Assembly (NCBI RefSeq): GCF_011193355.1
Contig: NZ_CP049780.1
Location: 693,686-757,685 of the forward strand
Length of the DNA stretch: 64,000 nucleotides
Direction: 5' to 3'
DNA from: Streptomyces sp. JB150
GTDB lineage: Bacteria; Actinomycetota; Actinomycetes; Streptomycetales; Streptomycetaceae
The position numbers and the translations under genes are program-made. Below, piece after piece: positions 63,601-64,000 of the stretch. Each line of letters begins with the position of its first letter. Positions within the stretch are counted from its first letter, which is position 1. The notes beneath the pieces are model-generated. The model was not told the origin of the DNA. It searched no databases and saw only the letters and a list, made by a program, of their open reading frames with translations.

Positions 63601-64000
63601 CGACCCCGCGGGCGGCGGGCACGGCGACGAGCAGCCGCCACACGTCGGACAGCCCGTCCGGGGTGAGGACGTCGGCGCCCCACGCGACGGCCGCGTCGCG
63701 GTCGGCGAGCCCGACGGCCAGGTCACCGGCGAACAAGGCCTCCAGGACCTCGGTGTCGTCGGCGGAGGCGGGCCGGGCCACGGTGATCACACAGCCGTCG
63801 TCCTGGCGCAGCCGCTCCACCGACTCGGCGGGCGGCCGCCCGGCGGGCACGATGTGGTCGGCGAGGCCGACGAAGTCGGTGAGGGCGGGGTCGTCACCGA
63901 CGACGACGCGCAGTTTCGCGCGGCGGGCCGCGTCGAGGACGGGCTCGGCCCACGGGTCGGCCTCGCCGTCGGCAGTGCGCAGCGCGCTGGGGTGCAGGAA
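60653..64000 (-). CDS. Large cation-transporting P-type ATPase (CtpI-like), N-terminus beyond window
   Basis: The frame is open from the stop at 60653 to the right edge (1,115 codons), so the start is outside. Visible catalytic parts: actuator TGESLP, PEGLP in the ion-site helix (AVAAVPEGLPLVATVGQLAA), phosphorylation site FDKTGTLTEN (Asp codon at 62364-62366), MLTGDHPQTA and hinge MVGDGANDAAAI, followed by four C-terminal helices (LLVNLFTDLFPAMAVAVTP). A long unconserved N-terminal region precedes these, as in mycobacterial CtpI, whose ion is not firmly known. The PEGLP form points to Ca/Mg-like rather than heavy-metal (CPC) transport. The C-terminus is a basic/polar tail. Confidence 0.87.
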   Translation of the reverse strand, partial: FLHPSALRTADGEADPWAEPVLDAARRAKLRVVVGDDPALTDFVGLADHIVPAGRPPAESVERLRQDDGCVITVARPASADDTEVLEALFAGDLAVGLADRDAAVAWGADVLTPDGLSDVWRLLVAVPAARGVGRRSQILARSGAALSGLLVAVGEARRQTNPWLPGLRHVPVDAAAATALLGGVRAGLAVALTRSPHPQPRVAWHALDSRSVRARLADRLEVEESVLEQTVDRVRATVTTVGRKPAMAPARWTFQLARAVRNELDDPLTPVLAVGSAASAILGSVADALLVVGALDLNALVGGLQRLRAERALSGLVAEQKQKARISDDGWAGPPGRRRDRRRPGPRTVDASRLVPGDVIELNADDVVPADARLLWEDGLEVDESALTGESLPVDKQVEPTPSAAVADRRCMVFEGTTVVAGHARAVVVETGERTEAARAVHLAARTPAAGGVQARLQELTSQALPWTMAGGAAVTGLSLLRGTPIREAVSGGVAVAVAAVPEGLPLVATVGQLAAARRLSRRGVLVRAPRTLEALGRMDTICFDKTGTLTENKLRLVRVAEADGTVRGLGEARDSEVLRIAVRACPQPNGGEKVVHATDEAVLDAAGRDPEWTQTEARPFEAGRGYAGAVGYAADGVRVFEVKGAPETVLPACRGLPEHAEETAHALARDGLRVLAVARRRLADGENDAEVCDEPPHDLEFAGLLALADVARETSDALVRGLRAAGVRPVMLTGDHPQTARAIALDLGWPEDTAVVTGDDLAAADRGERSRMLRDADVVARVAPEQKLQVVEALRDAGRVVGMVGDGANDAAAIRAADIGVGISARGSAAARNAADLVLTDDDMTVLVEAVGEGRALWHSVADSVAILIGGNAGEIGFGILGTLLAGAAPLSTRQMLLVNLFTDLFPAMAVAVTPKQDPAETGAGGPLGTSLLGEPLMRQIRHRALTTCLGAVAAWLFGRFTPGTARRTTTMALCAVVGTQLAQTLLDRRDSPLVQVTALGSAAALVALVQTPVASRLVGCTPLGPLAWAGVAAAIALAVAGQRVLPELEGTVRRLARTAGVGTTGTPGSEVKTERAGKAQQSAQAGEAGQVDGGASPKQAAIEGRVVTPSGD

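Noticed and set aside
1-64000. tRNA, rRNA or integrase genes
   Set aside because: No cloverleaf with a conserved T-arm, no rRNA sequence and no recombinase motif were found on reading both strands; a covariance-model scan was not possible here.

Overview
The window is chromosomal DNA of a streptomycete. Its GC content is very high, third codon positions are almost all G or C, GTG starts are common, and the gene families are streptomycete ones: mycothiol-dependent maleylpyruvate isomerase-like enzyme, deazaflavin-dependent nitroreductase, DUF6332, DUF6421, DUF6986, a long-form GAPDH and many TetR/MarR/ArsR regulators. The gene mix (metabolic housekeeping with many regulator/target pairs and a few decaying genes) fits the zone between chromosome core and arm. 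I see no rRNA, tRNA, CRISPR array, insertion sequence or integrase, and no complete antibiotic cluster. The window opens inside a DegT-type aminotransferase gene and closes inside a large P-type ATPase gene.

Layout. 0-5 kb: DegT (partial) and a BioF2-like acetyltransferase, long GAPDH, a secreted AMIN-like protein, a small membrane protein. 4.5-5.3 kb: three truncated genes (GntR, AprA/fumarate-reductase-like flavoprotein, HEAT repeats) fused by deletions. 5.4-10.9 kb: a five-gene overlapping operon (substrate-binding lipoprotein, permease, ATPase, LLM monooxygenase, secreted vanadium-haloperoxidase-like protein) behind a 24-codon leader peptide of the actinobacterial sulfur type. 11-20 kb: two MFS transporters, a MarR/MFS pair, a two-component system, and a TetR/deazaflavin-reductase pair separated by a 19-bp-period operator array. 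19-27 kb: geranylgeranyl-reductase-like flavoprotein, M20 peptidase, MBL hydrolase, kinase-NUDIX fusion, ROK/LacI pair. 27-33 kb: DUF6986 aldolase-like protein, etfBA, flavin reductase with a second sulfur-type leader peptide, thioredoxin and a broken DUF4395 gene. 33-42 kb: acyltransferase, transglutaminase-like protein, the DUF6421-SDR-threonine aldolase operon, GDPD, two VOC proteins, aldo/keto reductase. 42-50 kb: MarR/FUSC, DUF5134/M56, TetR and a two-gene ABC exporter. 50-64 kb: PAP2, a short accessory islet, HAD, TetR, divergent LVIVD/DUF305, a DUF6214-like protein, FprA-like reductase, ArsR/Old-Yellow-Enzyme pair, P-type ATPase.

How the parts connect. The two leader peptides 21 kb apart mark a sulfonate uptake/oxidation operon and a flavin reductase, which could supply the reduced flavin the monooxygenase needs. 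Two promoters 28 kb apart (maleylpyruvate-isomerase-like gene and aldo/keto reductase) carry the same dyad inside a 19-bp -35/-10 spacer, the layout of MerR-controlled promoters. Several regulator/target pairs carry readable operators in the gap between them: MarR/MFS, TetR/reductase, LacI/ROK, TetR/ABC exporter and ArsR/OYE. About ten genes have a -10-like hexamer 6-7 nt before the start codon, pointing to leaderless mRNAs.

Limits: all product names come from reading motifs and recalling families, without database searches. Operators are candidates from symmetry and position only.
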